Assembly: GCF_005144585.1 (NCBI RefSeq)
Contig: NZ_SSMQ01000020.1
Location: forward strand, 62,001 to 126,000
From: Polyangium fumosum
GTDB taxonomy: Bacteria; Myxococcota_A; Polyangia; Polyangiales; Polyangiaceae
Length of the DNA: 64,000 nt
Direction: 5' to 3'
In this document: positions 34,572 to 47,329 of the stretch, piece by piece
How the letters are laid out: each line of letters starts with the position of its first letter
Position numbering within the stretch: the stretch's first letter is position 1
Notes under the pieces: generated by a model
Database searches by the model: none
Told to the model about the DNA's origin: nothing
The model's input: only the letters and a program-made list of their open reading frames with translations
Translations under genes and position numbers: made by a program

Positions 34572-35876
34572 TCAGCGGCCGGGGTAACCGCCGCCCGGGG
34601 GATAACCGCCGCCGGGGGGATACCCCTGGCCCATGGCCTGCTGCGGGTAGGGCTGGGCCGCGCCGGCGTCGGCGGCGGCGAGGATCTGCTCCTCGGCCTG
34701 GGAGGCGAGCTGCGCGACCGTGGCGGCCTGCTCCTGCGCGGAGAGCTTGCTGAAGAAGGCCCAGAACTCGGGCTCGCGGCCGAGGTGCACCGTGGAGAGG
34801 ACGAGCACGATCGGGACCGCGGGCTTCTCGATGTCCGCGAGCTCGGTGGCGCGCCTGCGCCAGTTCGAGAGGCCCTCGAACATGCGCACGGTCCACTGGA
34901 AGCCGAGGCCGAGCAGGAGGCCGACCATGACGCCCGCGACGAAGATGTCGGCGTCGAGCGGGAACACGAACGCCGCGACGAGGCCCCCCACGCCGGCGCC
35001 GATGACGAGCCCCGGCTCGCCGCCGTTGTGCTGCGAAGCGAGCGTGAGCAGCGCCGCGGCTTGCATGCCGGAGTTGCCCGTCTTCGCGGCCTCGCGCAGC
35101 GGCAGGAGCGTCTGGAGGCGCCGCGAGGCCGCCGCGCGCACGCTGAGGAAACTCGCGAGGAGGGTGAGCACGCCGATGAGCACGCCGAGGCCGACCGCGA
35201 GCTCGCGCGAGAGCAGGCCCTTCGGCAGAGCCTCGCGCACCTGCGCGGTCTTCGCCTTCTCCTGCTCGGCGTCGGCGGCCTTCTTGAGCGTCGCCTCGGT
35301 CTCCTTCGTCGTTTCGAGCACCTTGTCGACCGGCGCTTCGCCGAGCGCCGCGAGCAGCTTGCGCGCCGCCTCGACCTGCGACTTGTAGTCCTCGCCGGGG
35401 GCCACGGCGGCCGCGCTCGTGACGGCCTCCCAGCCCCGCGCCGCCTCGGGCTTGGCGCCGGTCACGCCCTCGACGAGCGGCCGACACGGCGCGAGCAGCT
35501 TGACCTGCTTGTAGGACGGGAGCGCCGAGGGCCAGGCGAGATCGACGTCGGGCTCTTTCTCCTTCGGCGGCGGCTTCTTGCCTTTCACCGGCGGCGGCGT
35601 GGCGCTCGGCGTGGCCGTCGCGGCGAGGCGCGCGGCCTTCGCGGAGGCCTTGAACACGGGGATCTCCGTGTTCAGCCGATCGGCGGCGGTCTGGCAGGCC
35701 TTCGCCTGCTGCGCCTTCGTCTCCGCGGCCTTCGCGGCGGCGATCGCCGCGGGGTCGGGGATCAGCCGTCCTTCCGCCGTGACGAGCCGCACGACCGCGC
35801 CTCCGAACGAGAGCACGAGCGCGGTCAGCGCGATGATCGTCCAGCGCATCTCCTCGCGTCGGGTGTAGACGTTCAC
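34572..35876 (-). CDS. Membrane protein with coiled-coil and PGGGYP repeats, unknown function
   Basis: A 434-aa protein. First membrane segment near residues 11-30 (IIALTALVLSFGGAVVRLV), then a long periplasmic helical region rich in Ala, Lys and Glu. Membrane segments follow at about 230-250 (LGVLIGVLTLLASFLSV) and in a pair near 290-335 (GVGGLVAAFVFPLDADIFVAGVMVGLLLGLGF). The cytoplasmic tail ends in GYPPGGGYPPGGGYPGR. Start GTG at 35876 with GGGGGAAGC upstream; an ATG at 35849 also exists. No family recognised. Divergent from the AmpG-like gene. Confidence 0.65.
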   Translation of the reverse strand: MNVYTRREEMRWTIIALTALVLSFGGAVVRLVTAEGRLIPDPAAIAAAKAAETKAQQAKACQTAADRLNTEIPVFKASAKAARLAATATPSATPPPVKGKKPPPKEKEPDVDLAWPSALPSYKQVKLLAPCRPLVEGVTGAKPEAARGWEAVTSAAAVAPGEDYKSQVEAARKLLAALGEAPVDKVLETTKETEATLKKAADAEQEKAKTAQVREALPKGLLSRELAVGLGVLIGVLTLLASFLSVRAAASRRLQTLLPLREAAKTGNSGMQAAALLTLASQHNGGEPGLVIGAGVGGLVAAFVFPLDADIFVAGVMVGLLLGLGFQWTVRMFEGLSNWRRRATELADIEKPAVPIVLVLSTVHLGREPEFWAFFSKLSAQEQAATVAQLASQAEEQILAAADAGAAQPYPQQAMGQGYPPGGGYPPGGGYPGR

Positions 35877-36062
35877 CGCGCTTCCCCCATCCCGGAAACC
35901 GTGGCCCCAGAGCGGCGCCGGCAGAGCCTCGACATGTCGTCTCCACGTCTAAACGAGATGACCGAAAACCGCTACCGTCTGGACGTGCCCCCCGGCATTT
36001 CCGCGGTGCGTCGGCCAGAAGGTGGGCCCGCCGGGGCGTTCTGGTGTAGGGGACTCGGCAAC

Positions 36063-37418
36063 GTGTCCGTCGTCGAACGAGCGCCCGCCCGCGCGGAGGT
36101 GGCCTCTCCGGGGCCTTCTCTCGAAGAGGTCTACGCGCCTGCAAAGGAAGCGGCGCCGGCGGAGCCGCGGCGCGAGGCCGAGGACAAGGCCGCGGAGAGC
36201 CCGTTGCGGGCGGCGCCCTGGGTCGCAACGACGTACTTCGGCGAGGGGCTGCCGTACTCGATCGTGCATCAGGTCAGCGCGGAGCTCTTCACGGCGTTCG
36301 GCGCGAGCCTGCAAGCGATCGGGTACACGGCGCTCTACGGCTTCGCGTGGAACGCGAAGTTCCTCTGGAGCCCGCTCGTCGACATGTACGGCAAGAAGCG
36401 GGGCTGGGTCGTCGCGACCCAGATCGCGCTCGGGCTCGCGGTGCTCGCGCTCGCGATGCCCGCCGATCGCGGGGATCTGCCCGTGGTGGCGTGGGGGCTC
36501 ATCGCCGTGTCGGTGCTCGCCGCGACGCAGGACATCGCGGTGGACGGCTTCTATCTCGACGCGCTGCCGGAGAAACGGCAAGCGGGGTTCTCGGGGCTGC
36601 GCGTGGCCGCGTTCCGGGTCGCGATGCTGGTCGCGAAGGGCGGGCTCGTGGTGCTCGCGGGGATCGCAGGCGGGTGGCGCTACGCGTTCTTCGCGGCGGC
36701 CGCGATGATGCTCCTCCTCGGCGTGGGGCATGCGCTCTTCTTGCCGCGTCCCGCGGCGCCCGCGCAGGCCGCGGTCGAGGCGCGTGGGGTCCGGAAGGCC
36801 GACGCTTCGTACCTGCAAGCGTTCGTCACGTTCCTGCGTCAACCGAACGTCGGTCTCGTGCTCGCGTTCATCCTGACGTTCCGCGCGGGCGACGCGCTCA
36901 TGTTCGCGATGCACACGCCCTTCTTGAAGGATCTCGGCCTGAGCCTCGCGGAGCGCGGGTTCGTGAGCGGCACGTGGGGCACGGTCTCCTCGATCGCGGG
37001 CTCGATCCTCGGAGGGATGGTGGTCTCGCGGCTCGGGCTCGAGCGGACGCTCAAGCCGATCTCGATCCTCCAGAGCGCGGCGATCCCGCTCTACGCGTGG
37101 CTCGCCTGGGCGCGACCGGGGATCGCGGCGATCACGGCCGTGGTGCTCGTCGAGCAGTTCGTGGCGTACGCGGGATCGGCCGCGTTCATGGTCTTCATCA
37201 TGCGGCGCTGCCAGGGCGCCTACCGCGCGTCGCACTTCGCGATCGGCAGCGCGCTCATGTCGCTGGCCACGACGCTCGCAGGCTCGATGAGCGGGCACCT
37301 CGCGAAGAGCGTCGGGTTCACGACGTTCTTCCTGCTCGCGTTCGCGGCCTCGATCCCGGGCGTGATCCTGTCGATGTTCGTCCCCACGAACCGCGCGGAC
37401 GAGGCGCCTGCGGGTTAG
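36063..37418 (+). CDS. AmpG-like MFS transporter (muropeptide permease family)
   Basis: A 451-aa protein with about 12 membrane segments after an acidic 50-residue N-terminal extension. AmpG-family signatures: TTYFGEGLPYSIV, then KFLWSPLVDMYGKKRGW, and AATQDIAVDGFYLDALPE. The family imports anhydromuropeptides from peptidoglycan turnover. Other members of this fold carry acetyl-CoA or lipids, so the substrate is inferred. The start is uncertain: GTG 36063 (AGGGGA upstream) or ATG 35958 in the same frame. The stop overlaps the convergent phosphoesterase stop, sharing TTAG. Confidence 0.82.
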   Translation: MSVVERAPARAEVASPGPSLEEVYAPAKEAAPAEPRREAEDKAAESPLRAAPWVATTYFGEGLPYSIVHQVSAELFTAFGASLQAIGYTALYGFAWNAKFLWSPLVDMYGKKRGWVVATQIALGLAVLALAMPADRGDLPVVAWGLIAVSVLAATQDIAVDGFYLDALPEKRQAGFSGLRVAAFRVAMLVAKGGLVVLAGIAGGWRYAFFAAAAMMLLLGVGHALFLPRPAAPAQAAVEARGVRKADASYLQAFVTFLRQPNVGLVLAFILTFRAGDALMFAMHTPFLKDLGLSLAERGFVSGTWGTVSSIAGSILGGMVVSRLGLERTLKPISILQSAAIPLYAWLAWARPGIAAITAVVLVEQFVAYAGSAAFMVFIMRRCQGAYRASHFAIGSALMSLATTLAGSMSGHLAKSVGFTTFFLLAFAASIPGVILSMFVPTNRADEAPAG

Positions 37419-38890
37419 ACGGCGCGGGCGTCGTCGCTCCGGATCTCGGGCGTCTCGCAGTACAGGACGACCTCGCTGCGCGGCGGCGCTTCGGCCTGCG
37501 GAGCACGGACGACGCGGGGGACGATCGCCCCGCGCTTCCAGGCGTAGAGCCCGCCCGTGAGCGCGCCGTGGTCGTCGCTCGTGAGCCAGACGAAGGGGTG
37601 TTCACCGATGCACGGGGTGCCGTCGGGGCCCGAGGTGGCGGCGGACCACGAGCCGCTGTTGCCGATGAACACGTCGCCCTCCCACGAGCCTTCGGGGGTG
37701 TGCGTGTGGCCGAAGACGACCGCGCGCGCGTCGTGGATCTGCGCGACGCTCCGCATCACGCGGCCGACGCGGAGCCACGTCTCGGCGAGCGGAGGCTTGG
37801 GGGCGAGGCGATCGTAGAGCACGAAGAGCAGGAACGGCACGATCACGCCGAGGAGCCCGAGCGGCAGGCCGACGACGCCGATGAACAGGGCGCCGAGCGC
37901 CGCGCCGACGAGGATCACGAACACGTGATCCACCCAGAGCTCGCGCACCACGCGGAGGAGGCGCGACTCGGCGGGAGGCTCGAAGAGGCGGGCGTGACGC
38001 ATGACGGCCGCGACACGTTCGCCCGTCTCGCGGGCGCAGGCGATCACGTTGCCGCGGTACCGCGCGCGGCAGAAGGGCCGGCGCGCGCGCCAGAGGCGAC
38101 CGAGGATCCGCGCGGCGCCGAGCGCCCAGATCAGCGCGAGCCAGCGGCGCGAGAAGAGGTAGTAGCGCGTCCAGTGCAGGAAATAGCCGAGCTTCGTCAT
38201 CATGACGGAGCTGTCGTCGTGCGGGTTGAAGTAGCCGAGGCGCGAGACGAGCAGCCGCGTCCCCATCGAGCCCATCGTCGCCACGATCTCGCGCCCGCCG
38301 TCGTCGAACGGGGCCATCGGGTAGCGGTAGCTGCAGTAGGGATCGTAGAGGTGGCCGTGCTCGACGAGCACACGATCGGGCGTGACGTGCATCCACGCGC
38401 GGAAGTGGATCCGCCGAGCGATCGCGGCGCGCGCGCTCGGGCTGCGATCCCGCGCCACGAGGGCGCACGCGGCGTCGCAGAGGCGGGCCGTGAGGTGCGC
38501 GCGGACCTCGGGCAGCGTGAGCAGGACGTCGTGGTTGCCCGACACGATCACGATCTCGTGCCCCTCGTCGAGCACGCGTCCGAGCGCTTCGAGGACGATC
38601 GGGTGATCATCCAGGATCGCCGCGATCGCCGGCACGCCATGGTCGGCGTCGCGCGGGAGATCGTGGCAAGCGCTGCGTCCGTCGATCACGCGCGGGGCGT
38701 CGAAGTCGAAGACGTCGCCGTTCAGCGTGAGCGTCATCCGCTGCCCGCGGACAGCGTCGAGGAGCGCGCCCAACATGCCCGCGAGCTCGCCGTCCGGCAG
38801 GAAGGCGCGCTGCCGATGACGCATCCACGGGCCCGTCCCCGGCTCCACTTCGCAGAGGTGGATGTCGGAAATTACGACCGTGTGATGCAT
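37415..38890 (-). CDS. Membrane-anchored metallophosphoesterase
   Basis: A 491-aa calcineurin-like phosphoesterase. Metal-binding motifs in order: VISDIHL (D-x-H), LNGDVFDF (GDxxD), VSGNHDVLL (GNHD), HVTPDRVLVEHGHLYD (GH), and VVFGHTHTPEG (GHTH). Between the last two, about residues 330-370 form two membrane segments (VILVGAALGALFIGVVGLPLGLLGVIV), an unusual insertion within the catalytic domain. UDP-2,3-diacylglucosamine hydrolase-like or general phosphoesterase activity is possible; the substrate cannot be told from the sequence. Confidence 0.85.
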   Translation of the reverse strand: MHHTVVISDIHLCEVEPGTGPWMRHRQRAFLPDGELAGMLGALLDAVRGQRMTLTLNGDVFDFDAPRVIDGRSACHDLPRDADHGVPAIAAILDDHPIVLEALGRVLDEGHEIVIVSGNHDVLLTLPEVRAHLTARLCDAACALVARDRSPSARAAIARRIHFRAWMHVTPDRVLVEHGHLYDPYCSYRYPMAPFDDGGREIVATMGSMGTRLLVSRLGYFNPHDDSSVMMTKLGYFLHWTRYYLFSRRWLALIWALGAARILGRLWRARRPFCRARYRGNVIACARETGERVAAVMRHARLFEPPAESRLLRVVRELWVDHVFVILVGAALGALFIGVVGLPLGLLGVIVPFLLFVLYDRLAPKPPLAETWLRVGRVMRSVAQIHDARAVVFGHTHTPEGSWEGDVFIGNSGSWSAATSGPDGTPCIGEHPFVWLTSDDHGALTGGLYAWKRGAIVPRVVRAPQAEAPPRSEVVLYCETPEIRSDDARAV

Positions 38891-39065
38891 TACGTTAAGG
38901 ATGGCACGACGGCGAGGCGCACGCCTGCCAGGGGATCTCCTAACGGCTCGAAATTATTGGGAACGGATGGGGCGCGTCGGTGGCGTCCCGACGGGATTTT
39001 GGAGCCGCAAGCTCTTGCCGAGGGGTGGCGCGGACGCCCAGGTTCTACCGAGGCGGAGGGGAGCG

Positions 39066-39857
39066 ATGCGGGCAACCGAGGCGTTGGGGCGGGCGATGGG
39101 CGGGCTTTTGTCCCCGATCGCGGGGGAGGGGAGCTTGCTCCGGCGAGCGCGGCTCTTCCATCCGGACGGCGTCTTGTTCCGGGCAGACGTGCGTGCGCTC
39201 GCGCGTGAGGGCGCCGTGGGGGAGCTCGCGCAGAGGCTCGCGGGGCCCGCGCTCGTGCGGCTGTCCTCCGCGTGGTGGCGTCACGAGAAGGAGCTGCCGG
39301 ACGCGCTCGGGATCGCGGTGCGCTTCTGCGGGCGCGCGCCGACGGCGACGTCGGTGGAGGCCTCCGCGCGGGATCAGGACCTGCTCTTCGCGACGTTTCA
39401 GCACGTCTGGTCGCTGCCGTTCGCGCCGCTCACCACGAACGTGCACGATTTCCTGGCGAACGAGTACCACGCGATCCTGCCGTTCTACGTGCTCGGTCTC
39501 GGGCGCGTAAAATTCAGGCTCGTGCCGGGGCGACAGCGGGAGACCCGAGGGAGCCGGCGCGAGCGGATCGAGCGAGCCGTGGCCGCGAAGAACGCGGTGC
39601 TGCGGCTCGAGGTCACGCAAGCGGGGGCGCTCGGCGCGCGGCTGCGTTCGCCGGAGCAGATCCTGCGCATGTCGCGATGGGAAGCGGTGGCGCTGATCGA
39701 TCTGGAGGAGCGATCGCTCGTGGATCAGGAGGCGCTGTCGTTCACGCCGTTCCACGCAGGTCGCGGGATCATGCCCGTCGGGCTGTTCCAGATGATGCGC
39801 GCCGCCACGTACGCCGCGAGCCGCGCGGGGAGGAAGGTCGCGGCGATCGAGGGCTAG
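39066..39857 (+). CDS. Catalase-fold protein, probably heme-binding
   Basis: A 263-aa protein with features of the small catalase-related family. LFHPDGVLFRADVRAL stands where catalases begin the barrel, RLAGPALVRLSSAWWRHEKELPDALGIAVRFCG matches the barrel strands, and DQDLLFATFQHVWSLPFAP follows. The distal catalase His and proximal R-x-x-x-Y motif are not obvious. The ATG at 39066 is set by GGAGGGG 6 nt upstream; the open frame extends to 38901 but looks non-coding there. Peroxidase or lipid-hydroperoxide activity is a guess. Confidence 0.6.
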   Translation: MRATEALGRAMGGLLSPIAGEGSLLRRARLFHPDGVLFRADVRALAREGAVGELAQRLAGPALVRLSSAWWRHEKELPDALGIAVRFCGRAPTATSVEASARDQDLLFATFQHVWSLPFAPLTTNVHDFLANEYHAILPFYVLGLGRVKFRLVPGRQRETRGSRRERIERAVAAKNAVLRLEVTQAGALGARLRSPEQILRMSRWEAVALIDLEERSLVDQEALSFTPFHAGRGIMPVGLFQMMRAATYAASRAGRKVAAIEG

Positions 39858-39904
39858 ATACGATGCCGCGCGGGGGTCGACACGCGGCGACCCCTTCGGT
39901 CGAC

Positions 39905-40143
39905 GAGGACCGGCGTGTGTCGACGACGAGGCGCCCCCCTCGGTCGACGAGGACCGGCGTGTGTCGACGACGAGGCGACCCGCACGCGTCACGAGGACCG
40001 GCGTGTGTCGACGCGCGACGCCCCCCTCGGTCGACGAGGACCGGCGTGTGTCGACGACGAGGTGACCCGCACGCGTCACGAGGACCGGCGTGTGTCGACG
40101 ACGAGGCGACCCACACGCGTCACGAGGACCGGCGTGTGTCGAC
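39905..40143. repeat. Minisatellite, six units of 43-44 bp
   Basis: The 20-bp core GAGGACCGGCGTGTGTCGAC occurs exactly six times, starting at 39905, 39949, 39993, 40036, 40080 and 40124. The 23-24 bp between cores come in two types. One ends CTCGGTCGAC (after cores 1 and 3). The other reads CCCGCACGCGTCAC or CCCACACGCGTCAC (after cores 2, 4 and 5). Partial units flank the array. It fills the gap between the catalase-fold gene (+) and the patatin gene (minus). The period is not a multiple of three, so it is not coding. Confidence 0.9.
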
Positions 40144-40164
40144 GCGAGGCGACCCCCTCGGGAC

Positions 40165-41435
40165 TCAGTCCACCGGCGGCGGGATCGTCCAGCTCGTGTT
40201 TTCGGCGTGGCGCGGCTCGTCGTCCTCGTCCGCGCTGCCGAAGAAGTCGGCGATGTCGTGCCTGCGCGCCTCGGCGTCGGCGCGGCCGAGATCGATGAGC
40301 CTGCGCGCGAAGGCGCCGTCGAAGAGCAGGTAACTCGCGAGGTCCGCTTCGGTCGCTTCGCCGACGTCGACGAGCGTGAGCATGCGCCGCGCGAACGCCG
40401 GGCCGCCGTGGATGTTGCCGCGGCGCACGTACTCGGCCGCGAGCTTGCCGATGTCCTCGCTCGGGCGGACCACGAGCGAGTTGATGCGGTTGTACGGCAT
40501 GGCTCCGCGTCGCTCGGCGCTCGTGTTGACCGTCTGCAGGAAGTCGCCGCCGAAGGTCTTCTCCGCGTCCTCGATGATGTGGTTCAGGCGCGTCATCACC
40601 TCGAGGTCCGTCTGGATGTGGTCGAGGAGGAACGCGTTCAGGATCTTGCCGAGCAGGAAGGCCGCGCCCGGCGGCTTCTCGTCTTCGGGCATGGTGCTCG
40701 GGCCCGTGAGCTCGCGCGAGAGGCCGATCGCGAAGACGTGCGTCGCGCCGAGCCGGAGCGCGGGCGCGATCGGCGTGTTCTGCCGGACGCCGCCATCCAT
40801 GAAGAGCTCACGGCCGATGCGGACGGGCGGGAACAAGATGGGGATCGACGCAGAGGCGAGCGCGTGCAGCGGGCCGATGTGCGCGCCGCGGATGAGCGTG
40901 CGCGGCGGCGCCGTCGTGGGCAGCGCGCCGTCGGGGCCGGTCTGCATGAAGATGACCGTGCGGCCCGACGCGACCTCGGTGGCCGAGACGCTGAGCGCGC
41001 CGAGGTGGCCGCGGCGGAGCGTGCGCGCGATGGCCCGCCACGGGATCTCGCGCTCGACGAGCTTGGCCATCGGCGTGACGTCGAAGACGCCGGCCGCCGC
41101 CTTGCCGCCGCCGAACAGGACACGCGGCAGGCTCACGGCCTGGCGGAGGCTGAAGCCGAGCACGTCCGGCAGATCGAGCTCGGTCCAGAGGTTCGCGAGG
41201 CGGCGGATGCCGGTCGTCGCATCGCTGAGGTGCGCGGCGAGGAAACACGCGTTGATGGCGCCGACCGAGGTGCCGCAGAGGATGTCGATGCGCGGGACCG
41301 CGCCACGCACGCGCGCGAAGTTGTCGAGCACGTACGACAGGACGCCGACCTCGTACGCGCCACGCGCGCCGCCGCCCGACAAGATCAACGCGACCTTTCG
41401 ACGGCCCGCGCCCGCTCGCTTCGTGGTCTTCAAAC

Positions 41436-41439
<4 letters not shown>
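40165..41439 (-). CDS. Patatin-like phospholipase
   Basis: A 424-aa patatin/RssA-type lipid hydrolase. Oxyanion hole SGGGARGAYEVGVL, nucleophile elbow CGTSVGAINACF with the catalytic Ser, and the catalytic Asp in FMDGGVRQNTPI. The N-terminus is basic and lacks a signal peptide; the tail is acidic. The start ATG overlaps the stop of the upstream kinase gene as ATGA, so it is translationally coupled to that kinase and may act in the same pathway. Patatin proteins can be self-standing lipases or membrane-attacking effectors; nothing here decides which. Confidence 0.9.
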
Positions 41440-45866
<4,427 letters not shown>

Positions 45867-45947
45867 CGTCGCGCGCGCGCCGGGAGGGAGGGAGACGGGC
45901 GCCTCGGCTGCATGGTAGCGTCGCAGCCCACTCCCGTGACATCGAGC

Positions 45948-47123
45948 ATGCTACGCCCCACGCCTTTCTCCTGCAGCAAGCGGAAGCTCGCTGTTCACCT
46001 CTCCGCCTTCACCCTCGCGCTCGTCGCCGTGCCCGCGCTCGCCTTCGGGCAGGCGCCGCCGAAGACCGGGACCGACATGGAGCTCGATCCCGATTCGAAG
46101 CCCCCGCCGCCGGCCGAGCCTCCGCCGCTCCCGCCCGCGCAGGAGGGCGACTGGGGCGTCGGCGGAGCGGACGAAGAAGGCAAGTTCGCGCCTTCGGGCA
46201 AGACGGGCGCGAAGAAGCGGGAAGAGGACGAGAAGGCCGAAGAGGCGAAGGTCGAGGACTACCGCGCGCTCCCGCCGCGCGAGGTCGGCGTGGACCTGGT
46301 GATCGGCTTCGGCGAGATCCGTGATGTCCTCAGCGACACGGATCCCACCGACGTCACGGTCGCGTCGTTCGTTCCCTACTTCTTCTGGCGCCTGAACGAG
46401 ACGTGGGCGATCGGCGCGCGTGTGCCCTTCGCGACGGGCAGCATCGACGGCCCAATCGAGAACCCGGTGGACTCGTTCGCGCTCGGCAACATCGAGGCGA
46501 GCGTGCACGCGCGCTTCAAGTTGAAGCGACGCATGACGCTCCCCGTGAGCCTCGCGATCACCGTGCCGACCGCGCAGGGCGACATGTTCCCCGAGCAGGA
46601 CGCCGCGGGCGCGAGGCCGCAGGCGCTCTTGAACCAGGCCGTCGCAGGCGCGCGTGGCTGGGAGGAGCAAGCGCCCTACACGCCGAACCGCCTCGGCGCG
46701 TCGCCGAGCGTCGGCTTCGCGTACGACACGCGCCTCCTGCACGTCGCGGCGAGCACGAAGTTCGAGCTCTTGATCAAGACGGGCGGCGGCACGCCCGAGA
46801 GCGAGGCCACCGGCACGCTGCACGCGCCCGCGTACAACTGGGTGACCGGCGCGTCGTTCTTCTACGACTTCCTCGACGGCATGATCTCGCCAGGCTTGCG
46901 CGCGTGGCTCGCCGTCTCGCAGCAGCCCGTCACCAAGGGCACGAGCGATTACTCCGGCGCGCAGTTCGTGATCGAGCCCGACGTGAACAGCACGATCCCC
47001 GTCGGCAAGTCGCTCGCCGTGCGCGCGGGGCTCGGTTTCATCGTCCCGCTCGGCGGCCCCATCGGCGGCTCGAACAGCGCGACCATCACTGGATTCCGTC
47101 TTCGCGCGGGGCTCGCGTTCTGA
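45948..47123 (+). CDS. Predicted outer membrane beta-barrel protein
   Basis: A 391-aa exported protein. Signal peptide ending near PALAFGQ (residue 31), a disordered acidic and Pro-rich linker with a Lys/Glu cluster, then a beta-rich domain of alternating residues (VGVDLVIGFGEIRDV, WAIGARVPFATGSIDG, GLRAWLAVSQQPV). It ends with RLRAGLAF, a typical C-terminal barrel signature ending in Phe. Substrate unknown. The ATG at 45948 is preferred because it gives the compact signal peptide; another in-frame start lies at 45912. Confidence 0.75.
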   Translation: MLRPTPFSCSKRKLAVHLSAFTLALVAVPALAFGQAPPKTGTDMELDPDSKPPPPAEPPPLPPAQEGDWGVGGADEEGKFAPSGKTGAKKREEDEKAEEAKVEDYRALPPREVGVDLVIGFGEIRDVLSDTDPTDVTVASFVPYFFWRLNETWAIGARVPFATGSIDGPIENPVDSFALGNIEASVHARFKLKRRMTLPVSLAITVPTAQGDMFPEQDAAGARPQALLNQAVAGARGWEEQAPYTPNRLGASPSVGFAYDTRLLHVAASTKFELLIKTGGGTPESEATGTLHAPAYNWVTGASFFYDFLDGMISPGLRAWLAVSQQPVTKGTSDYSGAQFVIEPDVNSTIPVGKSLAVRAGLGFIVPLGGPIGGSNSATITGFRLRAGLAF

Positions 47124-47329
47124 CTTTCGAGCAAACCCGGAGAGCTCCCGGAGCGGGTCGCTCGCCGAGTCTGTAAATCACGGAAATCAGAAAAGAAAAC
47201 AGCATCGTCCACGCTGGCGGACAACCTCCTCGCAGCTATCGTGCTTCGCCCTGGCTGCAAACCATCGGCCGCTGCGACCGTTTTGGTCGACTGCGCGCCG
47301 GATGTGCCGGGCGGACGAGGTGCGACGCG
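47124..47329 (+). promoter_or_regulatory. ftsH upstream region with A-rich patch
   Basis: A notable A-rich stretch at 47171-47202 (including AAATCAGAAAAGAAAAC) in otherwise GC-rich DNA, followed at 47237-47242 by TATCGT as a possible -10. The -35 at the right distance is poor. The A-rich part could be an UP element or a regulator site for ftsH. Confidence 0.35.

Noticed and set aside
39905-40143. CRISPR array
   Set aside because: The segments between the 20-bp cores are themselves repeated in two types, and no cas gene is near; it is a minisatellite.
47214-47240. Sigma54 promoter before ftsH
   Set aside because: TGGC occurrences are not followed by GC at the required -12 spacing.
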